NCBI RefSeq assembly: GCF_947501165.1
Contig: NZ_CANMUU010000002.1
Coordinates: 1,364,001-1,428,000, forward strand
DNA: 64,000 nucleotides
Direction: 5' to 3'
From: an uncultured Allomuricauda sp.
Lineage (GTDB): Bacteria > Bacteroidota > Bacteroidia > Flavobacteriales > Flavobacteriaceae
In this document: positions 18,048 through 26,121 of the stretch, in pieces
How positions within the stretch are numbered: the first letter of the stretch is position 1
How the letters are laid out: every line of letters starts with the position of its first letter
The notes under the pieces: generated by a model
What the model was told of the DNA's origin: nothing
The model's input: only the letters and a program-made list of their open reading frames with translations
Database searches by the model: none
Translations under genes and position numbers: made by a program

Positions 18048-18605
18048 ATGGCAAGAACACCAAGCAATATGCTCCCTTTAGGAACCAAAGCCCCTGATTT
18101 TGAACTGATGGACACGATTACCGATACCCTGGTCTCTCTGGAAACTGCAAAGGGTGAAAAAGGAACTGTAGTTATGTTTATCTGCAATCATTGCCCTTTT
18201 GTAATTCACGTAAACCCTGAGATTTCGCGTTTGGGACTGGAGTATCAAAAAACAGGAATACGATTTGTAGCCATTTCCAGTAACGATGTTGAAAATTATC
18301 CCCAAGATGCTCCTGATTTAATGAAGATAAAAGCAAAAGAAGAACATTATTCTTTCCCATATTTGTATGATAAGACCCAAGAAATAGCTAAAGCCTACCA
18401 CGCGGCCTGCACTCCAGATTTTTATCTTTTTGATAACACCTTGCAACTTGTTTACAGAGGACAATTGGATGATTCAAGACCCGGAAATGGACTTCCTGTC
18501 ACGGGAAGGGACTTGCGAAAGGCAATGGATGATTTACTGAAAGGAAATCCCATTGATGAACTTCAAAAGCCAAGTATAGGTTGTAATATCAAATGGAAAC
18601 CATAA
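18048..18605 (+). CDS. Thioredoxin-fold redoxin (AhpC/TSA-like)
   Basis: A 185-residue cytoplasmic thioredoxin-fold protein with no signal peptide. It starts like peroxiredoxins (L-G-T-K-A-P-D-F-E-L), but the active site is C-N-H-C-P-F at 46-51, a C-x-x-C redox motif, and a cis-Pro segment C-T-P-D-F-Y-L-F follows near 122. This group is usually annotated as thioredoxin family. It is first in a tight operon with a cupin (16-base gap) and an acetyltransferase (3-base gap). Its physiological partner is unknown. Confidence 0.88.
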   Translation: MARTPSNMLPLGTKAPDFELMDTITDTLVSLETAKGEKGTVVMFICNHCPFVIHVNPEISRLGLEYQKTGIRFVAISSNDVENYPQDAPDLMKIKAKEEHYSFPYLYDKTQEIAKAYHAACTPDFYLFDNTLQLVYRGQLDDSRPGNGLPVTGRDLRKAMDDLLKGNPIDELQKPSIGCNIKWKP

Positions 18606-18621
18606 GAAATACAAAATTCCA

Positions 18622-18942
18622 ATGAAAATCAGTACTTCAGAAGCCTTAAAAAAACTGGGGGAAAACAAATCTCTTTTTCTAAATGTATTCGAGCACGGAA
18701 CGCTTCAAGTTGAAGTGTACAAACCGAATCAAGTTGACCTTCAAGAACCCCATACTCGAGATGAGGTATATGTTATCATTTCAGGCACCGGAGAGTTCTT
18801 GAACGGTGATGAACGCCATACGTTTGCACCAGGAGATTTTTTGTTCGTACCTGCTGGTGTTGAACATAGATTTGAGAATTTCACTGAAGACTTTGCTACC
18901 TGGGTTCTTTTTTATGGACCAGAAGGAGGGGAAAAACAATAA
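18622..18942 (+). CDS. Small single-domain cupin
   Basis: A 106-residue protein with the two cupin motifs: H-T-R-D-E-V-Y-V-I-I-S-G-T-G-E-F (about 49-64) and P-G-D-F-L-F-V-P-A-G-V-E-H-R-F (about 74-88), giving the expected His, Glu and His metal ligands. It is a single beta-barrel that may bind a small ligand or Fe/Mn. No enzyme assignment is possible. It is the middle gene of the redoxin-cupin-GNAT operon. Confidence 0.9.
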   Translation: MKISTSEALKKLGENKSLFLNVFEHGTLQVEVYKPNQVDLQEPHTRDEVYVIISGTGEFLNGDERHTFAPGDFLFVPAGVEHRFENFTEDFATWVLFYGPEGGEKQ

Positions 18943-18945
18943 AAT

Positions 18946-19464
18946 ATGGTCATTCTACAATCGGTTACTCCAGATTTAGTCGATGTATACATAGCTGTTG
19001 GTTTAAAATCCTATAAACAGCATTATCTGCATTTGTGGGAAAAACAAGACCCAACACCATACATTTCCAAAAGTTTTACTTCGGAAGTCTTAAAACTGGA
19101 ATTGGATGATGATAAGGTCGAGAACTTTTTGGTAAAGGTAGGCGAAAACATTATTGGCATTGTAAAACTAATTAAAGACAAAGAATTGGATAGCTATGAC
19201 GCCCGTACTTCTTTACTCATCCAAAAAATCTATTTGTTGCGTCAGTTTTCAGGAAAAGGATATGGGCATGAATTGGTCTCACTACTTGAAACCCATGCTA
19301 AAAAACTTGGGAAAAAGGTAATTTGGTTGGACACCATGCAGAAAGGGAACGCCCTAAATTTTTATTTAAAAAATGGTTTCAACATACATAAGGCGTCAAA
19401 ACTAGAGTTACCCAATGCGGTGGAAGAAGAAAGGCCTATGTGGGTTTTGACCAAAACTCTATAG
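18946..19464 (+). CDS. GNAT-family N-acetyltransferase
   Basis: A 172-residue protein with GNAT motif A at about 93-115 (I-Y-L-L-R-Q-F-S-G-K-G-Y-G-H-E-L), whose Gln/Arg-x-x-Gly-x-Gly loop binds acetyl-CoA, and motif B near 140-150 (N-F-Y-L-K-N-G-F). The acceptor is unknown. It starts 3 bases after the cupin stop and ends 1 base from the stop of the convergent YfiT gene. Confidence 0.9.
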   Translation: MVILQSVTPDLVDVYIAVGLKSYKQHYLHLWEKQDPTPYISKSFTSEVLKLELDDDKVENFLVKVGENIIGIVKLIKDKELDSYDARTSLLIQKIYLLRQFSGKGYGHELVSLLETHAKKLGKKVIWLDTMQKGNALNFYLKNGFNIHKASKLELPNAVEEERPMWVLTKTL

Positions 19465-19465
19465 T

Positions 19466-20008
19466 TTACCAACCTTCTCTATCAATTAAATTTTGAATAT
19501 GAGCAAAATGGTGACTGCCATGCCATGCGTACCGACCAATATTTTCGGCCAAGGTACTTTGTACATTTCCTTCAGGGTGGACGAAGGTTCTTTCCAACTG
19601 CTCACTGGATAATCCTTTTAAAAGATAGACCAATTTGGCATGTACTGCTTTAAGATGATCCAACGACATTTGAATTGGAGCGGAATTGGCATCAAACAAC
19701 TTTGACCATTCTTTTTCTAAATATGGTTTAATAACAGGATTATCTTCAGTAAGTCCCCATTTAAATCGGATGTAACTGTGATGGTGACTATCCGAAATAT
19801 GATGAATTAATTGCCTTACTGTCCAACCTCCGGGGCGATAGGGTGTTTCCAATTGTTCTTCGGACAAGGTAGAAACCATATTTTCCAGACGCGTAGGGAG
19901 TTCCTCCAAAATATGTATCCACTTTTTCAAATGCTCATTGTTAATCCCTTCAGGAACTTCATACTTTCCTATGGGGTAGCGTAGTTTTTCCAATTGTTCG
20001 TTTTCCAT
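19466..20008 (-). CDS. YfiT-type DinB-like thiol transferase
   Basis: A 180-residue four-helix DinB-superfamily protein of the YfiT/bacillithiol transferase type: R-Y-P-I-G-K-Y near residue 10, G-G-W-T-V-R-Q-L-I-H-H at 60-70 and Y-A-W-H-G-S-H-H-F-A-H-I near the C-terminus. The histidines at about 69 and in the last helix form the metal site. Characterised members transfer bacillithiol to electrophiles. This suggests, but does not show, that the organism uses bacillithiol. It is alone on its strand. Confidence 0.85.
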   Translation of the reverse strand: MENEQLEKLRYPIGKYEVPEGINNEHLKKWIHILEELPTRLENMVSTLSEEQLETPYRPGGWTVRQLIHHISDSHHHSYIRFKWGLTEDNPVIKPYLEKEWSKLFDANSAPIQMSLDHLKAVHAKLVYLLKGLSSEQLERTFVHPEGNVQSTLAENIGRYAWHGSHHFAHIQNLIDREGW

Positions 20009-20129
20009 GCTTTAAAAATACTAAAGAATTACCGATAAAGATTGATTTCAAACAAAGAACCAATATCGATGAACCCCAAATTTTAATACACTTTTAACTG
20101 CACAAAAATGGGTAGGAAATCTCATCAAC

Positions 20130-20137
20130 TAACTTTG
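20130..20137 (+). promoter_or_regulatory. Putative -7 element for the peroxiredoxin gene
   Basis: TAACTTTG matches TAnnTTTG, 37 bases before the start codon. No clear -33 element at standard spacing. Confidence 0.45.
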
Positions 20138-20174
20138 TAATGCATGAATTATAAATCAATAAAAAACAAATACT

Positions 20175-20813
20175 ATGGCAACAATTCGATTGGGAGATAC
20201 CGCTCCCGACTTTACCGTGGAGACTTCTCAAGGAACACTGAATTTTTATGATTATTTAGGCGATGGATGGGGAATTTTGTTTTCACATCCAGCAGATTTT
20301 ACTCCCGTTTGCACCACAGAATTGGGTACTGCGGCTAAATTCAAAGATGAGTTTGACAAACGTAATGTGAAGATGATAGCCCTTAGCGTAGACGGGGTTG
20401 AATCCCATGGTGAATGGATCAAGGATATTAACGAAACCCAGAACACCACGGTCAATTTTCCAATAATCGCTGATGTGGACCGAAAAGTATCCGATTTGTA
20501 TGACATGATTCATCCCAAAGCGGATGATACACTTACGGTACGTTCAGTCTTTATCATAGCTCCTGATAAAACGGTAAAACTTATTTTGACCTACCCAGCT
20601 TCAACGGGTCGTAACTTCTATGAATTGTTACGTGTAATTGATTCGCTTCAATTGACTGCATATCACAAAGTGGCCACACCAGCAAATTGGGAGCACGGTG
20701 ATAAGGTAGTAGTGAGTCCCTCAATACCTACGGAAGAAGCAAAGGAAATGTTTTCAGCAGGGGTTGATGAAGTAAAACCATATCTACGTCTTACACCAGA
20801 CCCTACGGCTTAG
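20175..20813 (+). CDS. 1-Cys peroxiredoxin (Prx6 type)
   Basis: A 212-residue cytoplasmic peroxidase. The peroxidatic site is P-A-D-F-T-P-V-C-T-T-E with Cys46; it is the only cysteine in the protein, so no resolving cysteine is available and an external thiol must reduce it. The long C-terminal arm (about 160-212: W-x-x-G-D-K-V-V-V-S-P) is typical of the Prx6 group. It has its own likely promoter and a terminator 22 bases downstream. Confidence 0.95.
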   Translation: MATIRLGDTAPDFTVETSQGTLNFYDYLGDGWGILFSHPADFTPVCTTELGTAAKFKDEFDKRNVKMIALSVDGVESHGEWIKDINETQNTTVNFPIIADVDRKVSDLYDMIHPKADDTLTVRSVFIIAPDKTVKLILTYPASTGRNFYELLRVIDSLQLTAYHKVATPANWEHGDKVVVSPSIPTEEAKEMFSAGVDEVKPYLRLTPDPTA

Positions 20814-20834
20814 CGCATTTAATGTTTACAGTTT

Positions 20835-20864
20835 AAAAAACTCTCCAATAGGGGAGTTTTTTTT
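20835..20864 (+). terminator. Rho-independent terminator
   Basis: Stem AAAAAACTCTCC pairs with GGGGAGTTTTTT (one T-G wobble) around loop AATA, followed by further T. It ends the peroxiredoxin transcript. Confidence 0.88.
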
Positions 20865-20985
20865 GTTTAGCAAAGAGATTAAATTGTAAAAAGACATTTT
20901 TTTCCTACACACGCAACCTCTGCTACTTTTCATATCTAATCAATAGACAACCTCAGCAACGATAACCTTTAAATCGACAACACTA

Positions 20986-21072
20986 ATGAATGCTTTCTTT
21001 TTAGTACTCCTATTGCTATTACTTGTTAATATTGTTTTATTGATTCTAAGTGTAAATCGCGCCAAAAAGTAA
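20986..21072 (+). CDS. Tiny single-helix membrane protein, SVN family copy A
   Basis: A 28-residue reading frame starting at ATG 20986. Residues 4-23 are almost entirely Leu, Val, Ile and Phe with a single Asn at 15, and the end is S-V-N-R-A-K-K. It aligns without gaps with two other tiny frames in this window (21200-21283 and 37525-37704): Met1, Phe4, Phe5, Leu8, Leu11, Leu12, Asn15, Leu18, Leu19, Ser22, Val23, Asn24 and Lys27 are identical in all three. That agreement is the main evidence that it is translated. It should sit in the inner membrane, with the basic tail likely cytoplasmic. A near-consensus TACTTTTC lies at 20924-20931. Confidence 0.7.
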   Translation: MNAFFLVLLLLLLVNIVLLILSVNRAKK

Positions 21073-21199
21073 TTTTCTTACCTGGATTAGGTTTCCAGAA
21101 AACTAAAAATCAACAATCTACAAACAATAAGTAGGGTTTAATATCGTTCAGTTGTTATACTGAACAAAGCAGCCCCATATCATTAACAAATAAGTACTC

Positions 21200-21283
21200 A
21201 TGCAAACTTTTTTTACCGTATTACTGTTTCTGCTTATCATCAATGCTTGTCTGTTATTGTTAAGTGTAAACCGGTCCAAATAA
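21200..21283 (+). CDS. Tiny single-helix membrane protein, SVN family copy B
   Basis: A 27-residue frame, M-Q-T-F-F then a hydrophobic helix with Asn15 and Cys17, ending S-V-N-R-S-K. It is the second member of the gapless family described for copy A, 127 bases downstream on the same strand. A 6-bp inverted repeat (GTTCAG/CTGAAC, 21146-21165) lies in its leader, and a perfect terminator starts one base after its stop. That position strongly suggests a real transcription unit. The function is unknown; tiny hydrophobic proteins of this kind often bind larger membrane complexes. Confidence 0.72.
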   Translation: MQTFFTVLLFLLIINACLLLLSVNRSK

Positions 21284-21284
21284 C

Positions 21285-21311
21285 AAAAAGCTCCCATATG
21301 GGAGCTTTTTT
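21285..21311 (+). terminator. Rho-independent terminator of SVN copy B
   Basis: A perfect 11-bp stem (AAAAAGCTCCC and its complement) with a 4-base loop ATAT, ending in six T. Confidence 0.9.
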
Positions 21312-21343
21312 GTTTTATCTATACTATGGAATAGATTGTTCTA

Positions 21344-22276
21344 CTATTTCACATCCATAAGTTCTACATCAAAAATAAGGGTCGCATCAGGTGGAATAAC
21401 CCCACCAGCTCCAGCACTACCATAAGCCAAGTGTGATGGAATCACAAATCTCGCTTTATCTCCGACTTTTAAAAGTGCTATTCCTTCATCCCAGCCTGGT
21501 ATTACTTGACCAACTCCTAAAGAAAAGTCGATAGGTTGGTTACGGCTATAAGAAGAATCAAATACCTGACCATTCGTAAGACTTCCCTCATAATGAACAG
21601 ATACGGTCTTTCCCTTTTGAGCTTGAACTCCACTACCTTTTTGAATGATTTGATAACGTAGTCCACTTTCCGTTTTTTCAAACCCGGCAGCCAATTTTTC
21701 CATTTCAGCTTCAGCTTGTGCCTTAGCTTCTGCAATTCTTTTTTCTCTAGCGCCCTCAAAAACGCGAAAAGCTTCAACGGCGTTCCAACCCTCAGCTTCG
21801 GCTCCCACACGCACAATTTCCAAAGAATCAATGGAATCACCCTGCGCAATGGCATCTACCACTTCCTGTCCGGCTTCAACATAACCAAAAACCGTATGTT
21901 TGTTATCCAACCATGGGGTTGGCCCATGTGTAATGAAGAATTGGCTTCCATTCGTTCCCGGTCCTGCATTTGCCATGGAAAGTATTCCAGGGGCATCGTG
22001 CTTAAGTTCTGGATGGAACTCATCATCGAATTTATAACCGGGATCACCAGTGCCAGTTCCTTGTGGGCAACCTCCCTGAATCATAAAATCAGCGATTACT
22101 CTATGAAATTTGAGGCCGTCATAATATGGTTTTCCTTGAGGCTTGGCAGAGTTTTCCATATTTCCTTCTGCCAAGGCCACAAAATTTCCAACCGTACCGG
22201 GTGTTTTATCATGGGTTAATTTTACTAAAATCTCTCCTTTACCAGTATTGAACTTTGCATAAATTCCGTCTTGCAT
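21344..22276 (-). CDS. Dual peptidyl-prolyl isomerase, cyclophilin-FKBP fusion
   Basis: A 310-residue protein with two different prolyl-isomerase folds. Residues 1-165 are a cyclophilin ([13 protein letters not shown] active-site segment, [17 protein letters not shown]). An Ala/Glu-rich helix (about 170-195) links to an FKBP domain (about 200-310: [20 protein letters not shown]). No signal peptide is present, so it is a cytoplasmic folding catalyst. A fusion in this order has been described as CFBP from Flavobacterium. It is monocistronic. Confidence 0.95.
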   Translation of the reverse strand: MQDGIYAKFNTGKGEILVKLTHDKTPGTVGNFVALAEGNMENSAKPQGKPYYDGLKFHRVIADFMIQGGCPQGTGTGDPGYKFDDEFHPELKHDAPGILSMANAGPGTNGSQFFITHGPTPWLDNKHTVFGYVEAGQEVVDAIAQGDSIDSLEIVRVGAEAEGWNAVEAFRVFEGAREKRIAEAKAQAEAEMEKLAAGFEKTESGLRYQIIQKGSGVQAQKGKTVSVHYEGSLTNGQVFDSSYSRNQPIDFSLGVGQVIPGWDEGIALLKVGDKARFVIPSHLAYGSAGAGGVIPPDATLIFDVELMDVK

Positions 22277-22474
22277 ATCTATGTTTCTTAACTATTTTTT
22301 TCTATTTCTTCTTTTATTAAAGGCTGCAAAGATACAAGTTTTTGAAGCTTTAAATACTCAAATAAAACTTTGAAAAAGTGGTAGGTAGGTTACTTTTTGG
22401 TTCAGAAACACTACCTTTTAATTCCGTATACAGATTCTCCTTCCTCAAAGATTAGGAGACAAACAGTTTTGAAA

Positions 22475-22897
22475 ATGGAGCAACGCTTAACCATCATTAC
22501 ATTAGGTGTTTCGGATTTAAAAAAATCGACACACTTTTATGAAACCCAATTCGGTTGGGAAAAATCAGATTCAAGCAATGAAAATATTTCTTTTTTCACA
22601 TTAAATGGGATTCTACTTTCCTTGTACGAGAACAACGCATTGGCCAAAGATGCCGAAGTGGATGCAAAGGGAAGTGGTTTCAAAGGATTCACTCTCGCGT
22701 ACAATACCAAGTTTGAACATGAGGTAGACTCAATCATAAAGGATCTAAAAGAGAAAGAGGTGAAAATCATCAAGGAACCTCAAAAAGCACATTGGGGTGG
22801 GTATAGTAGTTATGTTTCGGACTTGGATGGCAACCTCTGGGAAATTGCATTTAATCCATACCTCAAAATGGATGCCTATGGCAACGTATTAGGATAA
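22475..22897 (+). CDS. VOC/glyoxalase-like protein
   Basis: A 140-residue protein of the vicinal oxygen chelate superfamily, with two beta-alpha-beta modules. It begins L-T-I-I-T-L-G-V-S-D-L-K-K-S and ends with the typical D-L-D-G-N-L-W-E-I-A-F-N-P. ATG 22475 was chosen because upstream residues do not fit the fold. The substrate is unknown; the family includes glyoxalase I, dioxygenases and resistance proteins. Confidence 0.88.
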   Translation: MEQRLTIITLGVSDLKKSTHFYETQFGWEKSDSSNENISFFTLNGILLSLYENNALAKDAEVDAKGSGFKGFTLAYNTKFEHEVDSIIKDLKEKEVKIIKEPQKAHWGGYSSYVSDLDGNLWEIAFNPYLKMDAYGNVLG

Positions 22898-22959
22898 AGC
22901 CAAAATCTGGGTTTCGGCTCAATTAAAAGCAACAAACAAATCCTTTAGAGACGGTGCAA

Positions 22960-24354
22960 TTAACCCTTTACCTTTTTTGAAGGTAAAGGTCCATACTTAT
23001 CCATCAAGTATACCAAACTGGCCATGGTGGCCGCACCTAATTCCAGTTCACGTTTGTTTACATGGTCAAAGGTGTCGTTTTCCGCATGGTGATGGTCAAA
23101 ATATCGTTGGGAATCTGGTCGCAACCCAGCTAAAACAATACCCTCATCTTTCAAAGGACCAATGTCTGCACCACTGCCACCTTTCACAAACAAATGGATT
23201 AAATAGGGTTCAAAGAGTTCCCTCCAGCCCAAAATCCTTTGAAAATCTTCTTCGGAACAATCAAATGAAAAACCTCTTGGAGTGAAGCCACCTGCATCGC
23301 TTTCTACAGCAAAAACATGCTTTTCGTTCTTTCGCTTAGCTACCTCCGCATACTTTTTTCCACCCCTCAATCCGTTTTCCTCATTCATAAAAAGTACTAC
23401 ACGAAGAGTTCGTTTGGGCTTGTATCCTGTTTCCTTCAACAATCTGAGTACGTCCATACTTTGCACACAGCCCGCCCCATCATCATGGGAGCCATCTCCC
23501 AAATCCCAAGAATCCAAATGCCCTCCAACAATCATCACCTCATTGGGGTATTCGGAACCCCTGATTTCTCCAATTACATTGTACGACTCCACATCAGGCA
23601 ATTGTTTGCAATTTTGTTTGAAGTAGAATTTTATATCAGGGTTCAAGGCCAAGGTGGTACTTAATAATTCGGCTCCTTTGGTACTTATGGCAGCAGCGGG
23701 TATACGATCACTGACCGCAGTTTCCCCGTAACTCATGGAACCGGTATGGGGAAAATCGTCCAACCTAAGATTCACAGACCTAACAATTACCCCTAGGGCT
23801 CCGTATTTTCCAGCTTCGGCTGCCCCAGAATAGCGTTGGTCCACACAACTTGAATATGCACTGAATGTACTTATTTGGGTCGGGTCCATGGGTCGATTGT
23901 AAAACACAATCTTTCCTTCAATTTTATCCTTCCCCAGTTTTTCCAAATCTTCTATACCCTGTACCTCAACAACATTTGCTTTGATTCCTACATCTGGTGT
24001 TGCTACAGAACCTCCTAAAGCACAAATCCGAACATTGGTTGTTAACCCAGGTTTAGTTTCAAAGTAGGCAAATTCTGGTGTTCCCCTTACCCACTTTGGC
24101 ACCATCACGGGCTGCAACCATACCCTGTCCAAGCCCAAAGAATCCAATTGATTTTTGGTGTATTCAACGGCTTGCTGCGCCTCGACTGAACCTGATAAAC
24201 GGCCTCCAATTTGATTGGAAAGATAATTAAGCCAATCGTAGGCTTTTCCATCGGTCAGAGCAGTGTCATAAATGGCCTTGAGTTGTTTTTCATCCTCGGA
24301 TTGCGCGAAGGCAACAGCACTTATCAAAAGGCATAAGAGTATTGTTCTTTTCAT
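22960..24354 (-). CDS. Exported M28-family metallopeptidase with PA domain
   Basis: A 464-residue protein with signal peptide (cleaved near A-F-A-Q, residue 18). A PA insert occupies about 120-240. The M28 catalytic domain follows: G-G-H-L-D-S-W-D-L-G-D-G-S-H-D-D-G-A-G (His and bridging Asp), then F-M-N-E-E-N-G-L-R-G-G (catalytic Glu pair), A-V-E-S-D-A-G-G and a C-terminal H-H-H-A-E-N-D-T-F-D segment. It resembles carboxypeptidase Q-like dipeptidases. It overlaps the upstream PPK2 gene by 4 bases (ATGA), so the two are co-translated. Confidence 0.92.
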   Translation of the reverse strand: MKRTILLCLLISAVAFAQSEDEKQLKAIYDTALTDGKAYDWLNYLSNQIGGRLSGSVEAQQAVEYTKNQLDSLGLDRVWLQPVMVPKWVRGTPEFAYFETKPGLTTNVRICALGGSVATPDVGIKANVVEVQGIEDLEKLGKDKIEGKIVFYNRPMDPTQISTFSAYSSCVDQRYSGAAEAGKYGALGVIVRSVNLRLDDFPHTGSMSYGETAVSDRIPAAAISTKGAELLSTTLALNPDIKFYFKQNCKQLPDVESYNVIGEIRGSEYPNEVMIVGGHLDSWDLGDGSHDDGAGCVQSMDVLRLLKETGYKPKRTLRVVLFMNEENGLRGGKKYAEVAKRKNEKHVFAVESDAGGFTPRGFSFDCSEEDFQRILGWRELFEPYLIHLFVKGGSGADIGPLKDEGIVLAGLRPDSQRYFDHHHAENDTFDHVNKRELELGAATMASLVYLMDKYGPLPSKKVKG

Positions 24355-25235
24355 TTGCTTTCCTTTTCCAATTCTTGCTTAAAAGACTCTAAGTTAGCCT
24401 TTATTTCATCCTCCAACTCAGGTTCTTCTATATCTTTAAACTTTTTTAACGCTTCTAATAAAATGGAGGTAACAATAACACGTGCCGCTTTTTTATTGTC
24501 GGCTGGAACAATATACCAAGGTGCATTTGGTTTTGAAGTTTTATTAATTGCTTCCTCATAACATTCTTGATAGGTATCCCAAAGTTTTCTTTCCTTTAGG
24601 TCCCCTGGTGAAAACTTCCAATTCTTCTCCTTCAGGCGCAATCGCCTCAACAATCTTTGGCGTTGTTCTTCTTTGGATAAATGTAAAAAGAACTTAAAGA
24701 TAAGGGTTCCATTTTCCGCAACGTGTCTTTCAAAATCATTAATTTGACGATACCGTTTTTCCCAAAACTCTGAATCAATATCATTTACAGAATCCACACC
24801 TGGAATGTTCTCAGAAAGAATATAACTAGGGTGCACTTTTGTCACCAGAACATTTTCGTAATGGGTCCTATTGAAAACACTAAACTTTCCACGTTCTGGA
24901 AGTGCAATGTAATGCCTCCACAAATAGTCATGTTTAAGTTCCAAATCCGTGGGTACCTTAAAACTGTGAACTTCCACGCCCCTAACATTGAAATCTTTAA
25001 AAACTTCTCGTATCAAACTATCCTTACCAGCAGTATCCATTCCCTGCAAACAGATTAACACACCATATTTACCGTGGGCATAGAGGGTATCCTGAAATTT
25101 TCCCAGTTCTCTCCGAAGATCTCTTAAGTCTTTCTTTAATTCCTTATCCGATTTTCCAAAATCCTCAAACGTGGCTTCTTCAGAAAGGTTTTTTTTGCTC
25201 GTTACCTTGTAAATCTCTGATTTCATGTATTCCAT
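24351..25235 (-). CDS. Polyphosphate kinase 2 family protein
   Basis: A 294-residue cytoplasmic kinase. Walker A is G-M-D-T-A-G-K-D-S-L-I near residue 68; lid and catalytic segments follow: F-K-V-P-T-D-L-E-L-K-H-D-Y-L-W-R, F-N-R-T-H-Y-E-N-V-L, R-L-K-E-K-N-W-K-F. PPK2 enzymes phosphorylate nucleoside mono- or diphosphates with polyphosphate; the size and the K-H-D-Y-L-W-R segment fit the single-domain class III group, though the class is inferred. A second Met three codons in (25226) is an equally good start. It is co-transcribed with an exported peptidase, with no obvious link. Confidence 0.9.
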   Translation of the reverse strand: MEYMKSEIYKVTSKKNLSEEATFEDFGKSDKELKKDLRDLRRELGKFQDTLYAHGKYGVLICLQGMDTAGKDSLIREVFKDFNVRGVEVHSFKVPTDLELKHDYLWRHYIALPERGKFSVFNRTHYENVLVTKVHPSYILSENIPGVDSVNDIDSEFWEKRYRQINDFERHVAENGTLIFKFFLHLSKEEQRQRLLRRLRLKEKNWKFSPGDLKERKLWDTYQECYEEAINKTSKPNAPWYIVPADNKKAARVIVTSILLEALKKFKDIEEPELEDEIKANLESFKQELEKESK

Positions 25236-25408
25236 AAAATGAATATACTGTTTTTTATATATTCCTTTTTAGAGCCTCTAAAATGTAATTCATCGATGGG
25301 AATTACATTTGATAGTTTTACTCCGTTTTTTATCGATTTTATTCAATTTCAGTTGAATTCTGGCGTAATTTAGTAAATAACTATACGTGTGGTCCCAAAT
25401 CTACCGTT

Positions 25409-26116
25409 ATGAAATCTAGGAAAACAAACCTTTTCATCATCTTCCTTTTGGGTATTCAAAGCCTTTTCCCAATGTTTTTGGAGAAAACAGCCAATGCTTG
25501 CGAATATGCCAACTCCAATATGGAATACATTAAGGACCAAACCGAAACGGCTATTTCCTCAACAGAACTTCAAATAACAAAGTACTACGCCTATAAGGCC
25601 ATAAATGGTATTGAAAAAACCCGTTCCAATTTTGATGCCTGTGGTTGTAAAGAAGCTATTACAACCTTGGACGATGTTTTAATACATCTTAAAAATGCAA
25701 CTGCAGCCGATACCCACTCTTCATCAAAAACAGCTTTACAAAAAGCATTGGACAACACCTTAAAGGGTATAAAGGAACTCCAAAATTTTGGATTTAGCGC
25801 CAATGAGGTTTATGGAGATAATATGCTTGTATTGAATACGAAAGAGGTTCTGGATGCGCAAGGTGGAATTCTTTTACCTGAAGGCAAATTATTACAGCAG
25901 CAAATTCACAATGGTCTAAAGGACTTTGAAATTTCCATAGACAATATCGTAAAACAGCTTGATTGTGATGAAGCTAGAAAATTCATCAAAAAGACCTATG
26001 ACAATGCCAGCATTGCGTTGTTGAATACCGACTTGACCAAACCAAAGAAAATTTACCATCAGCGGGTAAAGACGATTACCCAAAACGCACTAGCCAAGAT
26101 TCAGGATTGTCAGTAA
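25409..26116 (+). CDS. Exported helical protein of unknown function
   Basis: A 235-residue protein. An N-terminal hydrophobic segment (about 8-28) looks like a signal peptide cleaved near T-A-N-A (28-31). The mature part is helical, with cysteines near 31, 77, 79, 199 and 234, including a C-G-C pair that could form disulfides in the periplasm. No family or motif is recognised. It stands alone between divergent PPK2 and a convergent response regulator, with a 173-base leader. Confidence 0.75.
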   Translation: MKSRKTNLFIIFLLGIQSLFPMFLEKTANACEYANSNMEYIKDQTETAISSTELQITKYYAYKAINGIEKTRSNFDACGCKEAITTLDDVLIHLKNATAADTHSSSKTALQKALDNTLKGIKELQNFGFSANEVYGDNMLVLNTKEVLDAQGGILLPEGKLLQQQIHNGLKDFEISIDNIVKQLDCDEARKFIKKTYDNASIALLNTDLTKPKKIYHQRVKTITQNALAKIQDCQ

Positions 26117-26121
26117 ACTGG

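Noticed and set aside
21716..22219. 167-residue reading frame on the plus strand opposite the isomerase fusion
   Set aside because: It is fully inside a well-supported gene on the other strand, and its composition is what antisense frames give.
22898..22959. AGCC/GGCT hairpin between convergent genes as terminator
   Set aside because: The stem is short and bulged and has no T run on either strand.
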